DNA from: Martinezella lusitana
GTDB taxonomy: Bacteria > Pseudomonadota > Alphaproteobacteria > Rhizobiales > Rhizobiaceae
Reading direction: 5' to 3'
DNA: 64,000 bases
Assembly: GCF_014207095.1 (NCBI RefSeq)
Contig: NZ_JACHBG010000001.1
Coordinates: 186,001 to 250,000 of the forward strand
Shown here: positions 20,479 to 30,597 of the stretch, one piece after another
How the letters are laid out: every line of letters begins with the position of its first letter
Numbering within the stretch: position 1 is the first letter of the stretch
Position numbers and translations under genes: made by a program
The notes under the pieces: generated by a model
What the model saw: only the letters and a program-made list of their open reading frames with translations
Database searches by the model: none
What the model was told of the DNA's origin: nothing

Positions 20479-21507
20479 ATGGGACAGCTCGTCCGAGTTC
20501 CGGCCAATGAAACGCAAAGGCTTTTGGCCGTACGCTCTCTGAATGCTATTCACAGCAGTCCGACGCCAGAGCTTGCCACCCTTGCCGAGCTGGCGAGAAG
20601 CGTGTTCGAAACCCCCTATGCTGCGATCAACATCATCGACGAGGACTGGCAGCGCATCGCAGGGCAGGCCGGTCTGAAGATCACCGAGTGCTCGCGTGAT
20701 ATGTCGATCTGTACCCGGGTGGTATTCGACGACGGGCTATTGGTTATTCCCGATCTGGTCGAGGATCCGGAATTGAAGACCGCACCCTTTGTGCTCGACG
20801 ATCCCTGCTTCCGCTTCTATGCCGGCGCGCCGGTCAGATTGGAAAATGGCCTACCCGTCGGCGCGTTCTGCATTCTGGATCAGAAGGCAAGAGGTTTTTC
20901 CGAAGGCGAGCAGCGTAGCCTCACGCAGTTTGCGCAGATCGCAAGCGCACTCCTGCGTCTCCAGAAGAACAATCTGCTGATGGGCATCGCCGAAAACGGC
21001 CTGCGCACGGCCGCCATGACGGACCCTCTGACCAGTTTCTTCAATCGGTCGGCGCTGGAAGGCATCGTCGATGGAGCCTTGAGTGCCGCCATCTCAGCCG
21101 GCCGGAGCTTTGGCGTTCTCTATCTGGACATGGATGGCTTCAAGGCGATCAACGACCGCTTCGGTCACAATGTCGGCGACGAGGTGCTGTGCGAAGCGGC
21201 GTCGCGCATCCGTTCCGTCATCCGTGCCGATGATATCGTCGTGCGCATGGGCGGCGACGAATTCGCCGTTTTCGTTCCGGACCTGCCGGAGGGGAGCGCA
21301 CTCATTTCCCTGTCCGAACGGCTGCTGGCTGCTTTCCGGGCGCCATTCGCGGTAGAGGGCGTGTCCATCTTTGCCCGGCTGAGCATCGGTGCTGCCATTG
21401 CGCCGCGGGATGGGACGACGCGCGCACTGCTGCTGCGCAACGTCGATGCCGCCCTGTATCAGGCAAAGGCAGCCGGCCGCGATCGTGTGGCAGTGTTCGG
21501 CTCCTGA
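20479..21507 (+). CDS. GAF-GGDEF diguanylate cyclase
   Basis: The 342-residue protein has an N-terminal GAF domain (residues about 25-165, with TPYAAINIIDEDWQRIAG and APVRLENGLPVGAFCILD). A GGDEF domain follows at about 175-340. The active site GGDEF is at 258-262 and the inhibitory I-site R249-x-x-D252 lies five residues before it. It should therefore make c-di-GMP from two GTP and be subject to product inhibition. No membrane segment is present, so it is a cytoplasmic sensor, its GAF ligand unknown. The ribosome binding site AGGGAG is good. Confidence 0.93.
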   Translation: MGQLVRVPANETQRLLAVRSLNAIHSSPTPELATLAELARSVFETPYAAINIIDEDWQRIAGQAGLKITECSRDMSICTRVVFDDGLLVIPDLVEDPELKTAPFVLDDPCFRFYAGAPVRLENGLPVGAFCILDQKARGFSEGEQRSLTQFAQIASALLRLQKNNLLMGIAENGLRTAAMTDPLTSFFNRSALEGIVDGALSAAISAGRSFGVLYLDMDGFKAINDRFGHNVGDEVLCEAASRIRSVIRADDIVVRMGGDEFAVFVPDLPEGSALISLSERLLAAFRAPFAVEGVSIFARLSIGAAIAPRDGTTRALLLRNVDAALYQAKAAGRDRVAVFGS

Positions 21508-21547
21508 GGATCACAGAACAAAGGCGGTGCGTGGTGACGCCGCCAGC

Positions 21548-21567
21548 GCGGCTGGTTAACCAGCCGC
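21548..21567. repeat. Perfect 20-bp palindrome spanning the dxs stop codon
   Basis: GCGGCTGGTTAACCAGCCGC is an exact palindrome; the dxs TAA (21558-21556) sits at its centre. Being in the convergent gap between the GGDEF gene and dxs, it may fold as a terminator-like hairpin in either transcript. No T-run follows it on either strand, so intrinsic termination is uncertain. Confidence 0.6.
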
Positions 21568-23472
21568 TTCTACGATTCTGCCGCGACCAAGCGCACGGAA
21601 CACTGTTTGCACGATGCCGGCCCGGTCGATGCCGGCCTTGGCGTTCATGGCTTCGGGCTTGGCCTGTTCCATCCAGATATCGGGCATGACGAGCGAGCGG
21701 ATCTTCAGTCCGTTGTCGAGCAGGCCTTCGCTTGCGAGGAACTGCATGACCTGGCTGCCGAAGCCGCCGACGGAGCCTTCCTCGATGGTGATCAGCATCT
21801 CGTGGTGGGCCGCAAGCTGTCGGATGAGGTCGTGGTCCAGCGGCTTGGCGAAGCGCGCATCCGCGACCGTCGTCGACAGGCCGGCGGCATCGAGATCCTC
21901 GGCGGCGGCGAGGCTGTCGGCCAAGCGCGTTCCGAAGGATAGCAGCGCGACTTTCGAGCCCTGCTTGACCACGCGTCCCTTGCCGATTTCGAGGATCAGA
22001 CCGCGTTCCGGCAATTCGATACCGACACCTTCGCCGCGCGGATAACGGAAGGAGATCGGGCCGAGGTCATAGGCTGCGGCAGTCCGCACCATATGCTTCA
22101 GTTCCGCCTCGTCGGCTGCAGCCATGACGACAAAACCGGGCAGGGTGGAAAGGAAGGTGGTGTCGAAGGAGCCGGCATGCGTCGGTCCATCGGCGCCGAC
22201 GAAGCCGGCGCGGTCGATCGGGAAGCGCACCGGCAGTCCCTGGATCGCCACGTCGTGCACCACCTGGTCGTAGGCGCGCTGCAGGAAGGTGGAATAGAGG
22301 GCGGCAAAGGGCTTGTAGCCTTCGGCAGCAAGGCCTGCCGCAAAGGTTACGGCATGCTGCTCGGCAATGCCGACATCGAAGCAGCGCTTGGGGAAGAATT
22401 CCTGCAGCTTGTCGAGTCCCGTGCCGTTCGGCATGGCAGCGGTAATCCCGACGATCTTTTCGTCGAGTGTTGCTTCCTGTACCAGGGCGTCGGCGAAGAC
22501 GCTCGTATAGCTCGGCGCGTTCGGCTTCACCTTGGTCTGCGTTCCGGTGATGACATCGAACTTGTTGACGCCGTGATATTTGTCGGCGGCGGCTTCTGCT
22601 GGCGGATAACCCTTGCCCTTCTGCGTTACGACATGGATCAGCACGGGTCCCTGCGCATTGTCGCGGACATTGCGCAGCACGGGCAAGAGATGCTCGAAGG
22701 AATGGCCGTCGATCGGGCCGATATGGTAGAAGCCCATCTCCTCGAACATCGTCCCGCCGGTCACATAGCCCCGTGCGTGTTCGACTGCCCGCGTGATGGC
22801 GCGGTCGACCTTCTTGCCGAGATAGGCCGTCAGTTTCTTTCCAAAATCCCTGAAGCCCATATAGGTGCGGCCGGAGGCGAGGCGGGCGAGATAGGCGCTC
22901 ATCGCCCCCGTCGGCGGGGCGATCGACATGTCGTTGTCGTTGAGGATGACGATCAGTCGCGCATCGAGCGCGCCGGCATTGTTCAGGGCTTCATAGGCCA
23001 TGCCGGCCGACATGGCGCCGTCGCCGATGACTGCGATGACGCGGCGGTCGGTCTTGTCGAGGTCGGCGGCAACCGCCATGCCGAGACCGGCGGAAATGGA
23101 TGTCGACGAATGCGCGGCACCAAACGGGTCGTATTCGCTTTCGGCGCGGCGCGTGAAGCCGGAAAGGCCGTCTTCCTGGCGCAGCGTGCGAATGCGATCG
23201 CGCCGCCCGGTCAGGATCTTGTGCGGATAACACTGATGCCCGACATCGAAGATCAAGCGATCGTTCGGCGTGTTGAAGACGCTGTGAATGGCGATGGTGA
23301 GTTCGACGACGCCGAGGCCGGCGCCGAGATGCCCGCCCGTGCGAGACACTGCATCAATCATCTCATCGCGGACCTCGCGTGCGAGCTGCGGCAGGTCCCG
23401 ATCGTCCAGCTTCCGCAGATCGGAAGGATATTGGACCTGATCGAGCAGGGGCGTCTGTGGCATCTGTGTCAA
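21556..23472 (-). CDS. dxs: 1-deoxy-D-xylulose-5-phosphate synthase
   Basis: The 638-residue thiamine diphosphate enzyme condenses pyruvate and glyceraldehyde 3-phosphate, the first step of the MEP isoprenoid pathway. Visible motifs are [15 protein letters not shown], the ThDP-binding [39 protein letters not shown] and [13 protein letters not shown]. The likely start is TTG 23472 with GAGG upstream; ATG 23463 is an alternative. ispH, the last MEP enzyme, is elsewhere in the window (51852). Confidence 0.97.
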   Translation of the reverse strand: MTQMPQTPLLDQVQYPSDLRKLDDRDLPQLAREVRDEMIDAVSRTGGHLGAGLGVVELTIAIHSVFNTPNDRLIFDVGHQCYPHKILTGRRDRIRTLRQEDGLSGFTRRAESEYDPFGAAHSSTSISAGLGMAVAADLDKTDRRVIAVIGDGAMSAGMAYEALNNAGALDARLIVILNDNDMSIAPPTGAMSAYLARLASGRTYMGFRDFGKKLTAYLGKKVDRAITRAVEHARGYVTGGTMFEEMGFYHIGPIDGHSFEHLLPVLRNVRDNAQGPVLIHVVTQKGKGYPPAEAAADKYHGVNKFDVITGTQTKVKPNAPSYTSVFADALVQEATLDEKIVGITAAMPNGTGLDKLQEFFPKRCFDVGIAEQHAVTFAAGLAAEGYKPFAALYSTFLQRAYDQVVHDVAIQGLPVRFPIDRAGFVGADGPTHAGSFDTTFLSTLPGFVVMAAADEAELKHMVRTAAAYDLGPISFRYPRGEGVGIELPERGLILEIGKGRVVKQGSKVALLSFGTRLADSLAAAEDLDAAGLSTTVADARFAKPLDHDLIRQLAAHHEMLITIEEGSVGGFGSQVMQFLASEGLLDNGLKIRSLVMPDIWMEQAKPEAMNAKAGIDRAGIVQTVFRALGRGRIVEAAG

Positions 23473-23597
23473 GGCGGAAGCCTCTTTCTTGCTATTCTTG
23501 GGCGGCGATCCGCCTTTACGTCAAAACAAATTGCGACAAAAGGCGCCGAATTCAAGGTGATCCCGAACACGAAACATGTGGGATTGTCATGAACCCG

Positions 23598-24521
23598 TCA
23601 GCCTTCCGGCAGGGGGATGAATTCTTCCTCGTCGCCCGGCACGATGTCGAAGCGGCCTGTGCGCCATTCTTCCTTGGCTTTTTCAATCCGCTCTTTGGAA
23701 GACGACACGAAATTCCACCAGATATAGCGCTTCGAATTGAGCGCCGCACCACCAAAAAGCATGATGTGACAGCCTTTTTCTGCAGCTTCCAGTGTAATGG
23801 CATCGCCTGGGCGGAAAACCAGGAGCTGATCCTGTGCGAAGCGGTCGCCGGCAACGACGAGCGAGCCGGAGAGGATATAGACGGCCCGTTCCTCATGTGC
23901 CGCGCTAAATGGAAACTTCGCGCCCGCCTGCAGCTGAAGATCGACATAGAGCGTATCGGAGAAGGACTTTACCGGCGAGGTAAGGCCCTCGAAGCTGCCG
24001 ATCACCACGCGCCCGGTGACGCCGCCGTCGGCGATCTCAGGCAGATCATCCTTTTCAGTGTGGGCGAAAGCGGGGTCGATCTCCTCCTTGTCGTCGGGCA
24101 GAGCCAGCCAGGTCTGCAGGCCGGACATGGCAAACGGATGGTCGCGCAGGTTTTCTGGCGTGCGCTCCGAATGCACGATGCCGCGTCCTGCCGTCATCAG
24201 ATTGACGTCGCCCGGACGGATGACCTTCGCCGTGCCGAGGCTGTCGAGATGCCGGATCTCGCCGTCGAACAGGTACGTGACCGTGGAAAGGCCTATATGC
24301 GGGTGCGGGCGCACGTCGAGCGCTTCGCCGGGCCGCAGAATGGCCGGGCCCATGCGGTCGAAGAAGATGAACGGCCCCACCAGCCGCCGCCGGCTGCTCG
24401 GAAGCGCGCGCCGTACGGAAAAGCCGCCGAGGTCGCTGGTGCGCGGAATAATGAGATTTTCGATTGCGTCGCAGGCGAAGGCATCGCCGGCCTGAGGATC
24501 TTTGCCTGGGAAGAAAGACAT
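23598..24521 (-). CDS. Pirin family protein
   Basis: The 307-residue bicupin has the pirin N-terminal cupin with the metal-binding RPHPHIGLSTVTYLF and HSERTPE segments and the C-terminal cupin domain (VLFGGAALN-like strands). Bacterial pirins bind Fe or other metals; some act as quercetin dioxygenases, others regulate metabolic enzymes. It lies between xseB and dxs on the same strand, with 70 and 125 base gaps, so it may have its own promoter. Confidence 0.92.
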   Translation of the reverse strand: MSFFPGKDPQAGDAFACDAIENLIIPRTSDLGGFSVRRALPSSRRRLVGPFIFFDRMGPAILRPGEALDVRPHPHIGLSTVTYLFDGEIRHLDSLGTAKVIRPGDVNLMTAGRGIVHSERTPENLRDHPFAMSGLQTWLALPDDKEEIDPAFAHTEKDDLPEIADGGVTGRVVIGSFEGLTSPVKSFSDTLYVDLQLQAGAKFPFSAAHEERAVYILSGSLVVAGDRFAQDQLLVFRPGDAITLEAAEKGCHIMLFGGAALNSKRYIWWNFVSSSKERIEKAKEEWRTGRFDIVPGDEEEFIPLPEG

Positions 24522-24591
24522 ATCGGCTCTCCTTTCGGTTGGCGTTCAACCTACCGGGAATGTCAGGCAAACTCAAATTTTCCCGCTTGCC

Positions 24592-24845
24592 TTACTGCCC
24601 GTCCAGCGGTTCCGTGCCCTGCGGCTTGCCGGCGCGGTCGAGCCTGATCTTTTCGATGCGGTTCTCGGCGGCCGAGAGCAGCGCCTCGCAATGCTTCTTC
24701 AGCGCTTCGCCGCGCTCGTAGATGGAAATGGACTCATCGAGCGCCACATCGCCGCGTTCGAGCCGAGCAACGATGCTCTCGAGCTCCGCCACGGCCTTCT
24801 CGAAGGAATAGCCTGAAACATCTACCTTGGCGTTCTCGCTCATCG

Positions 24846-24849
<4 letters not shown>
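24592..24849 (-). CDS. xseB: Exodeoxyribonuclease VII small subunit
   Basis: The 85-residue protein shows the family core: [21 protein letters not shown], then [18 protein letters not shown]. XseB binds XseA to form ExoVII, which cuts single-stranded DNA from both ends. It overlaps the upstream deacetylase gene by 4 bases. Together with dxs and tlyA downstream this matches a common rhizobial arrangement. Confidence 0.95.
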
Positions 24850-25787
<938 letters not shown>

Positions 25788-25952
25788 GGGGCCAATCTAT
25801 AGAAGAGGTGTGACGCCTATTACAGGACATGGACAATGTCACTACGATGTCAACAATCCATCTTAACCACTTTGGCAGGGCGCCCGTTTACTTATCAAGG
25901 GGCGGTGTTAAGCTTTCATTAAGGTCAGTATGGCGTCGGCCAGGGTTGTTGC

Positions 25953-26357
25953 GTGATGATGAATATAGAGCGATCCGATGTCATCGAGGTAAGGGTGCCG
26001 CCGCGCGACGTCGACCGGCACGGGCACATGTTCATCGCCTCCTACATCTCGCAGGCGGAGACGGCGCTTTCGAATTTCTGGCGCACGCGACCCCTGGTCG
26101 ATGACGAGCCCATCTATGTGGCCAGGAAGGCATCCTGTTCGCTGCACAGGGCCCTTCGTTACGATGATCTTGCGCGTTTCTCGGTCAGCGTCAACAAGAT
26201 CGGCGGAAAGTCGATCGGCTTCGTCGTTGCTGTCGAAACCGGCAACGAACTGGCGGCCGAGGTGGAAATCCTATGGCTCGCGGTCCGCGGCGAGGAGCAT
26301 GAACCCGTCTCGCTGCCGGAAGACACACGCGATTGGCTCTACAGATATCTGGCGTGA
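25953..26357 (+). CDS. Hotdog-fold thioesterase-like protein
   Basis: The 134-residue protein has the 4HBT-type pattern: VPPRDVDRHGHMFIASYISQAETALSNFW (the D..GH catalytic helix) followed by the strands of the hotdog sheet. The starts GTG 25953, ATG 25956 and ATG 25959 lie in a row and no clear ribosome binding site picks one. It probably hydrolyses an acyl-CoA, identity unknown. It stands alone. Confidence 0.75.
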   Translation: MMMNIERSDVIEVRVPPRDVDRHGHMFIASYISQAETALSNFWRTRPLVDDEPIYVARKASCSLHRALRYDDLARFSVSVNKIGGKSIGFVVAVETGNELAAEVEILWLAVRGEEHEPVSLPEDTRDWLYRYLA

Positions 26358-26452
26358 ACTATGCCGAAGTTAGGTAGAGGATCGGAGTGTGATTTGGAGT
26401 CTAGGAAAGTGCTGAGACTCACAACATTATCTATATCGAACTTTCGACAGTG

Positions 26453-26689
26453 CTATTTCTGATTCTTGGTGTGATTGCGAAAATGAATGGGAAAAACGAC
26501 CTCTCCCTTATAGACGCAATAGAATATGTAAATGTATAAACAACCAGCGATATACATCGCCAAATCGGACTTAAGGATACCAACTATAAATAAGAAGAAT
26601 GCAAATAAAATAGCTAGAAATATAAGGCGTATTACCTTTTCACGAAAAGGCATAATTCTTAGTTCTGTAATTTCGCGCGATTTCTTCAT
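26453..26689 (-). CDS. Small AT-rich two-TM hypothetical protein
   Basis: The 78-residue open frame encodes a basic N-terminus (MKKSREITELRIMPFREKV) and two hydrophobic helices (IFLAILFAFFLFIVGIL and AMYIAGCLYIYIFYCVY). I do not recognise it. Its base composition is far more AT-rich than any neighbour, and the AT-rich stretch extends from about 26380 to 26740. The ribosome binding site is poor. It may be an acquired gene or a remnant. Confidence 0.45.
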   Translation of the reverse strand: MKKSREITELRIMPFREKVIRLIFLAILFAFFLFIVGILKSDLAMYIAGCLYIYIFYCVYKGEVVFPIHFRNHTKNQK

Positions 26690-26747
26690 GTCAATACATT
26701 AAGGATGGTGCTGACGAAAACTACTATCCGCTTTTGCTGGAATCATC

Positions 26748-27305
26748 TTAGCTCCGCTGCGGCAGCAGCGGGTGACCGGCCATTACGGCGCGTCCGACGA
26801 GCGCTGCCACGGCTGCCTTGACGACGTCGCCGGGCACGAAACCCAGCGATCCGAAAAATGCCTTGCCGAAGCCGATATTGATGGCGAGCCAGGCGATACC
26901 GAAGGCATAGAGCACCACAACGCCGCCGACGACAGCCGCGATGAAGAAGCCGACGCCTTGTGCGAGGTTGCTCTGCTCGGGCTTTACCAGCCGCTCGGAG
27001 AGGTAGCCGGTAACGAATGCCGCGAAAATCCAGCCGACGAAAAAGCCGGCAGTTGGGCCAGCGAACACGGCAAGGCCGCCACGGCCGCCCGACAAGACCG
27101 GCAGGCCGATCGTCACGAGGACGACGACCAGCAGCACGGCAATCGTGCCGCGCTTGGCGCCAAGTACGACGCCGGCGAGCATGACGCCGAGCGACTGCGC
27201 TGTGATCGGCACGGGAATGATGCCGATCGGGATCGGTGGCAGCAGGCCGAGCGCCACGATGATGGCGGCAAACAGCGCCGAAAGGACGAGGTCGCGGGTG
27301 TTCAT
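26748..27305 (-). CDS. bioY: Biotin ECF transporter substrate-binding subunit BioY
   Basis: The 185-residue membrane protein starts at ATG 27305 with AAGGAG upstream (a longer frame back to 27386 lacks a good start). It has about six transmembrane helices and the S-component signature with PVPITAQSLGVMLAGVVLGAKRG, and GGRGGLAVFAGPTAGFFVG. BioY binds biotin in the membrane. It is the last gene of bioM-bioN-bioY. Confidence 0.95.
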   Translation of the reverse strand: MNTRDLVLSALFAAIIVALGLLPPIPIGIIPVPITAQSLGVMLAGVVLGAKRGTIAVLLVVVLVTIGLPVLSGGRGGLAVFAGPTAGFFVGWIFAAFVTGYLSERLVKPEQSNLAQGVGFFIAAVVGGVVVLYAFGIAWLAINIGFGKAFFGSLGFVPGDVVKAAVAALVGRAVMAGHPLLPQRS

Positions 27306-27333
27306 GCCGGCTCCTTGCGAAACAGATCTGTGT

Positions 27334-27936
27334 TCATTGCCGCCGAATTCCGCGCGCGTCAATCGCTGCGGCAATATTGTCCGCATCGCGCAGCGTCAGG
27401 ATGATCAGCGGGACGAGCGTCGTGGGCAGGCTCACTTTGATCCCGCGCGCCTGATGCGCTTCACGGATCGCCCGATAGCGATCGAGAATTTCCGGCACGA
27501 AACGGATGACGAGACCGACGGCAAGCCCGATATCGGCCGCCTTGAGCAGGCCGATCTTTTCGAGTGGCATGGCGAGTGCCGTAATCTCGTCGATGAAGGC
27601 GGACATCGATGTCGTTGCGGTCACTGCGGCGGCGAACAGCGCGAGCGCCGTCAGTCTGAGCGCCGTGACGATGGCGATGTGGAGCGGGCCAAAGAGCGCC
27701 GCAAAGACCGCCAGCACCGCAATCGAGATGAGGATTGGCCGCAGCCGCTTCAGCGCTTCTCCGACAGGCAGACCGCTGCGAAAATAAAGGCCGGCACCGG
27801 CAAGATTTGCGCAGGCGAGCACCGGGATGGACTGGGTCAGGAACAGCAGGAGGCCGAGTGCGGCAAGCGCAAGCAGCTTCGCACGCGGCGAGAGCCGATG
27901 CATCCATGTATCCGCATCCACATGCAGCGTCTGCAT
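27334..27936 (-). CDS. bioN: ECF transporter transmembrane subunit BioN (EcfT)
   Basis: The 200-residue membrane protein has several helices and the cytoplasmic coupling region typical of EcfT, with REAHQARGI and a second A-R-G motif (AIDARGIRRQ) at its end. It links the BioM ATPase to BioY. Its ATG shares one base with the bioM TGA (TGATG), which couples translation. Confidence 0.92.
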   Translation of the reverse strand: MQTLHVDADTWMHRLSPRAKLLALAALGLLLFLTQSIPVLACANLAGAGLYFRSGLPVGEALKRLRPILISIAVLAVFAALFGPLHIAIVTALRLTALALFAAAVTATTSMSAFIDEITALAMPLEKIGLLKAADIGLAVGLVIRFVPEILDRYRAIREAHQARGIKVSLPTTLVPLIILTLRDADNIAAAIDARGIRRQ

Positions 27937-28613
27937 CAGCTCGCCATCTCCTTGTAACGGGCGATGGCCTCCGTTGCGGGCGCATCGGCGACAAGCCGTC
28001 CCTGATCGAACAGCAGCACCCGGTCGAAATCCTCAAGCAGCGGCAGGTCGTGGCTGATGACGATGACGTTTTCCGGCAGCGTTGCCATGGTATTCTGCAC
28101 GAGCGACCGGTTCTTGAGATCGAGCTGATTGGTCGGTTCGTCGAGAATAAGGATATCGGGGCCGGTCACGAGCACCGAGCAGAGCGCCGCCATCTGCAAC
28201 TCGCCCCCCGAAAGCTCATGCGCGCGCCGCGAACCAAGATGGCCGACGCCAAAGCGATCGAGAATGCTATCGACGGCCGTTTCGATTTGCGCCTTGTCGT
28301 ATCCGCGCGCCTTGAGCCCGAAGGCGATGTCGTCCCGCACGATGGGCAGGATGATCTGGTTCTGCGGCGACTGAAAGATATAGCCGACCCTTCCAAGGAC
28401 CTTGGCGGCATCACCGACGGTGTCGAGCCCGTCGACCGAGATGCGGCCGGTTGTCGGTTTGATGAGGCCGTTGATCAGCCGCGCGAAAGTCGTCTTGCCG
28501 GAGCCGTTAAGCCCGATGACACCGATGCGGCGTTCCCGAAGCGTCAGGCTCAGCGGAAACAGCGCGGTGCGCACGCCGTAATCGACGCCGGCATTTTCGA
28601 AGCGGATGTCCAA
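27936..28613 (-). CDS. bioM: ECF transporter ATPase BioM
   Basis: The 225-residue ABC ATPase has Walker A GLNGSGKTT, Q-loop FQSPQNQ, signature LSGGELQ, Walker B ILILDEPT and the switch His in VISHDL. It energises biotin uptake with BioN and BioY. A dedicated BioMNY set is the usual high-affinity form. I found no clear BioR box in the 107-base upstream gap, so regulation is open. Confidence 0.95.
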   Translation of the reverse strand: MDIRFENAGVDYGVRTALFPLSLTLRERRIGVIGLNGSGKTTFARLINGLIKPTTGRISVDGLDTVGDAAKVLGRVGYIFQSPQNQIILPIVRDDIAFGLKARGYDKAQIETAVDSILDRFGVGHLGSRRAHELSGGELQMAALCSVLVTGPDILILDEPTNQLDLKNRSLVQNTMATLPENVIVISHDLPLLEDFDRVLLFDQGRLVADAPATEAIARYKEMAS

Positions 28614-28720
28614 GCTGCTTCCCTATTCGGTCGTGTGATCGCGGAGCTATAGCGCATCGCATCGAATTATCAAATCGGTGCCTCTTTGAAAGCATGGGAA
28701 TTTATGCCTATGATCTGCCT

Positions 28721-29914
28721 ATGACGAATCTGCTTTCGAATCGTGACGCCCGCCGCGTGTTCCTTGCCAAGCAGGGGCTCGCCAACCCACCGAACCGCGC
28801 CTTAAGCAAGGCGGGTTTGCTGCAGCTCATCCATGATATCGGCTTCGTGCAGGTCGACAGCATCGGCACCGTCGAGCGCGCCCATCACCAGATCCTGTTT
28901 TCGCGCAACCAGACCTATCGACGCGAGCACCTGACGGAACTCTTGGAAAAGGATGGCGCGCTCTTCGAGAATTGGACGCATGACGCCTCCATCCTGCCGA
29001 GCGCCTTTTTCGTCTATTGGAAGCATCGCTTTCGTCGCGAGGAGGTCTCGATCGTCGAGCGCTGGCGAAAATGGCGAGGGGAGGGGTTCGAAGCCGCCTT
29101 CGATGAAACCTACGAACGCGTACTGAAGAACGGCGCCATTACCGCACGCGAGGTCAAGGCGGAGGATCACGTCTCCGGCGGCTGGTGGAACTGGCATCCG
29201 AACAAGACGGCGCTCGAATATTTCTGGCGTACCGGCAGGTTCGCGATTGCAGGCCGCAGCAATTTCCAGAAGGTCTACGACCTCGTCGAGCGCGTTCTGC
29301 CGCGTCATTTCCACGAGCCGGAAGTGGAGCATGAGGAGTTCGTCGATTGGGCTTGCCGCAGCGCGCTGCAGCGGCTTGGCTTTGCCACCTCGGGCGAGAT
29401 CGCTGCCTTTTGGGATCTGGTGACGCCGCTTGAGACCAAGAACTGGGTCGAGACGCATCGCGATGAGCTGACCGATGTGCTGATCGAGCCCGTCGGCGGC
29501 GGCAAGGCGCGCCCGTCCTATGCCTTCCAAGATTTCTACGAGACGCTCGATAATCACCCGGAAGCACCGGCGCGCATCCGCGTCCTAAGCCCTTTCGATC
29601 CGACATTGCGGGATCGCAACCGCACCGAACGCCTGTTCGGCTTCTTCTATCGCATCGAGATTTTCGTGCCCGAGCCCAAGCGCGAATATGGCTATTACGT
29701 CTTCCCGCTGCTCGAGGGAGACCGGCTGATCGGACGGATCGACATGAAGGCCGACCGCAAGGCGAGCACTCTCGACGTCAAGCGCTTGTGGCTGGAGCCG
29801 GGTATCAAGGCCTCCGCTGGCCGGCTGGAGAAGCTGGAAGCTGAGTTGGAGCGCGTCGCCCGCTTCACCGGCGTAGAAAAGGTCGTATTTCTCGAAGGCT
29901 GGCGGGGCGCGTAA
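28721..29914 (+). CDS. YcaQ/AlkZ-like winged-helix DNA glycosylase
   Basis: The 397-residue protein begins with LLSNRDARRVFLAKQGL and contains VQVDSIGTVERAHHQIL, the Q-x-D catalytic-region pattern of the AlkZ/YcaQ superfamily (HTH_42). Members unhook DNA interstrand crosslinks or excise alkylated bases. C-terminal wings and LEGDRLIGRIDMKADRK are typical. Start 28721 fits homologues best; ATG 28694 would add nine residues. No strong ribosome binding site is seen for either. Confidence 0.87.
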   Translation: MTNLLSNRDARRVFLAKQGLANPPNRALSKAGLLQLIHDIGFVQVDSIGTVERAHHQILFSRNQTYRREHLTELLEKDGALFENWTHDASILPSAFFVYWKHRFRREEVSIVERWRKWRGEGFEAAFDETYERVLKNGAITAREVKAEDHVSGGWWNWHPNKTALEYFWRTGRFAIAGRSNFQKVYDLVERVLPRHFHEPEVEHEEFVDWACRSALQRLGFATSGEIAAFWDLVTPLETKNWVETHRDELTDVLIEPVGGGKARPSYAFQDFYETLDNHPEAPARIRVLSPFDPTLRDRNRTERLFGFFYRIEIFVPEPKREYGYYVFPLLEGDRLIGRIDMKADRKASTLDVKRLWLEPGIKASAGRLEKLEAELERVARFTGVEKVVFLEGWRGA

Positions 29915-29965
29915 CACGTTTGCTTCATTCGCTCGAAAGAGCGTATTCGAAAAGGGGAGAGCCTG

Positions 29966-30532
29966 TTGTCGTCGCCAGTTCTTGAGGGCCGCAATGTCAG
30001 GCTCCGCCCGCCCTGTGACGAAGATGCCGATGTGCGCTTCTCCCTGGGCACAAATGCCGAAATCTCGGAGATGTATGGCATCGATAAGGACGATATCAAG
30101 CCCATGACCCGCGAGGGTGCGGCCCGATGGGTGCAATGGCTCTCCGAGCGTCCACACACATGGGTCATCGAGATCGATGGAGCCTTCGCCGGCGAAATCA
30201 GATTGGACAGCGTCAACTTGCAGGACAGGCGTGCGACGATGGCGATCGGCATCAGCAATCCCGCCTTGCTTGGCAAAAGTTTTGGCACCGAAGCGATCAC
30301 TCTTCTCCTGCGCCATGCCTTCGCGGAGATGAAGCTGCATCGCATCGGAATACGCGTGCTAGCCTATAACAAGCGCGCTATCCGCGCCTATGAGAAATGC
30401 GGCTTCATTGTCGAAGGAAGAGAGCGTGAGACAGTTTACGTCAAAGGCAGCTGGCATGACGACATCATGATGGGTCTTTTAGATCGCGAGTTCTTCGCAC
30501 GCGATACTGTCCCGTCAGCGAATGTAGAATGA
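29966..30532 (+). CDS. GNAT acetyltransferase, RimJ/RimL type
   Basis: The 188-residue protein starts at TTG 29966 after AGGGGAG. It has the RimJ/RimL-like layout: LEGRNVRLRPPCDEDADV at the N-terminus, and the acetyl-CoA loop in NPALLGKSFGTEAITLLLRHAF. The C-terminal signature is VLAYNKRAIRAYEKCGFIVEGRERE. Such enzymes acetylate N-termini of proteins or small-molecule amines; the substrate is unknown. The family is well supported, the specific role not. Confidence 0.9.
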   Translation: MSSPVLEGRNVRLRPPCDEDADVRFSLGTNAEISEMYGIDKDDIKPMTREGAARWVQWLSERPHTWVIEIDGAFAGEIRLDSVNLQDRRATMAIGISNPALLGKSFGTEAITLLLRHAFAEMKLHRIGIRVLAYNKRAIRAYEKCGFIVEGRERETVYVKGSWHDDIMMGLLDREFFARDTVPSANVE

Positions 30533-30543
30533 CACTGACAATG

Positions 30544-30575
30544 ATCCGTTGCGATTGCGGTTGATCGCAACGGAT
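30544..30575. terminator. Perfect 12-bp hairpin between convergent GNAT and ribB genes
   Basis: ATCCGTTGCGAT at 30544-30555 pairs exactly with 30564-30575 around an 8-base loop. It lies 12 bases past the GNAT stop and 22 from the ribB end. No long T-run follows, so termination may need help, but the symmetry and placement fit a bidirectional terminator. Confidence 0.6.
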
Positions 30576-30597
30576 GAGATGCGGCGGCAAGAGCTAA

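Noticed and set aside
22093..23592. A 499-codon frame opposite dxs
   Set aside because: It mirrors dxs codons; no start signal or recognisable motif, and it would overlap dxs completely.
28614..28720. Possible BioR box upstream of bioM
   Set aside because: I looked for a TTATMKATAA-like palindrome; the nearest string, TTATCAAATC, lacks the symmetry.
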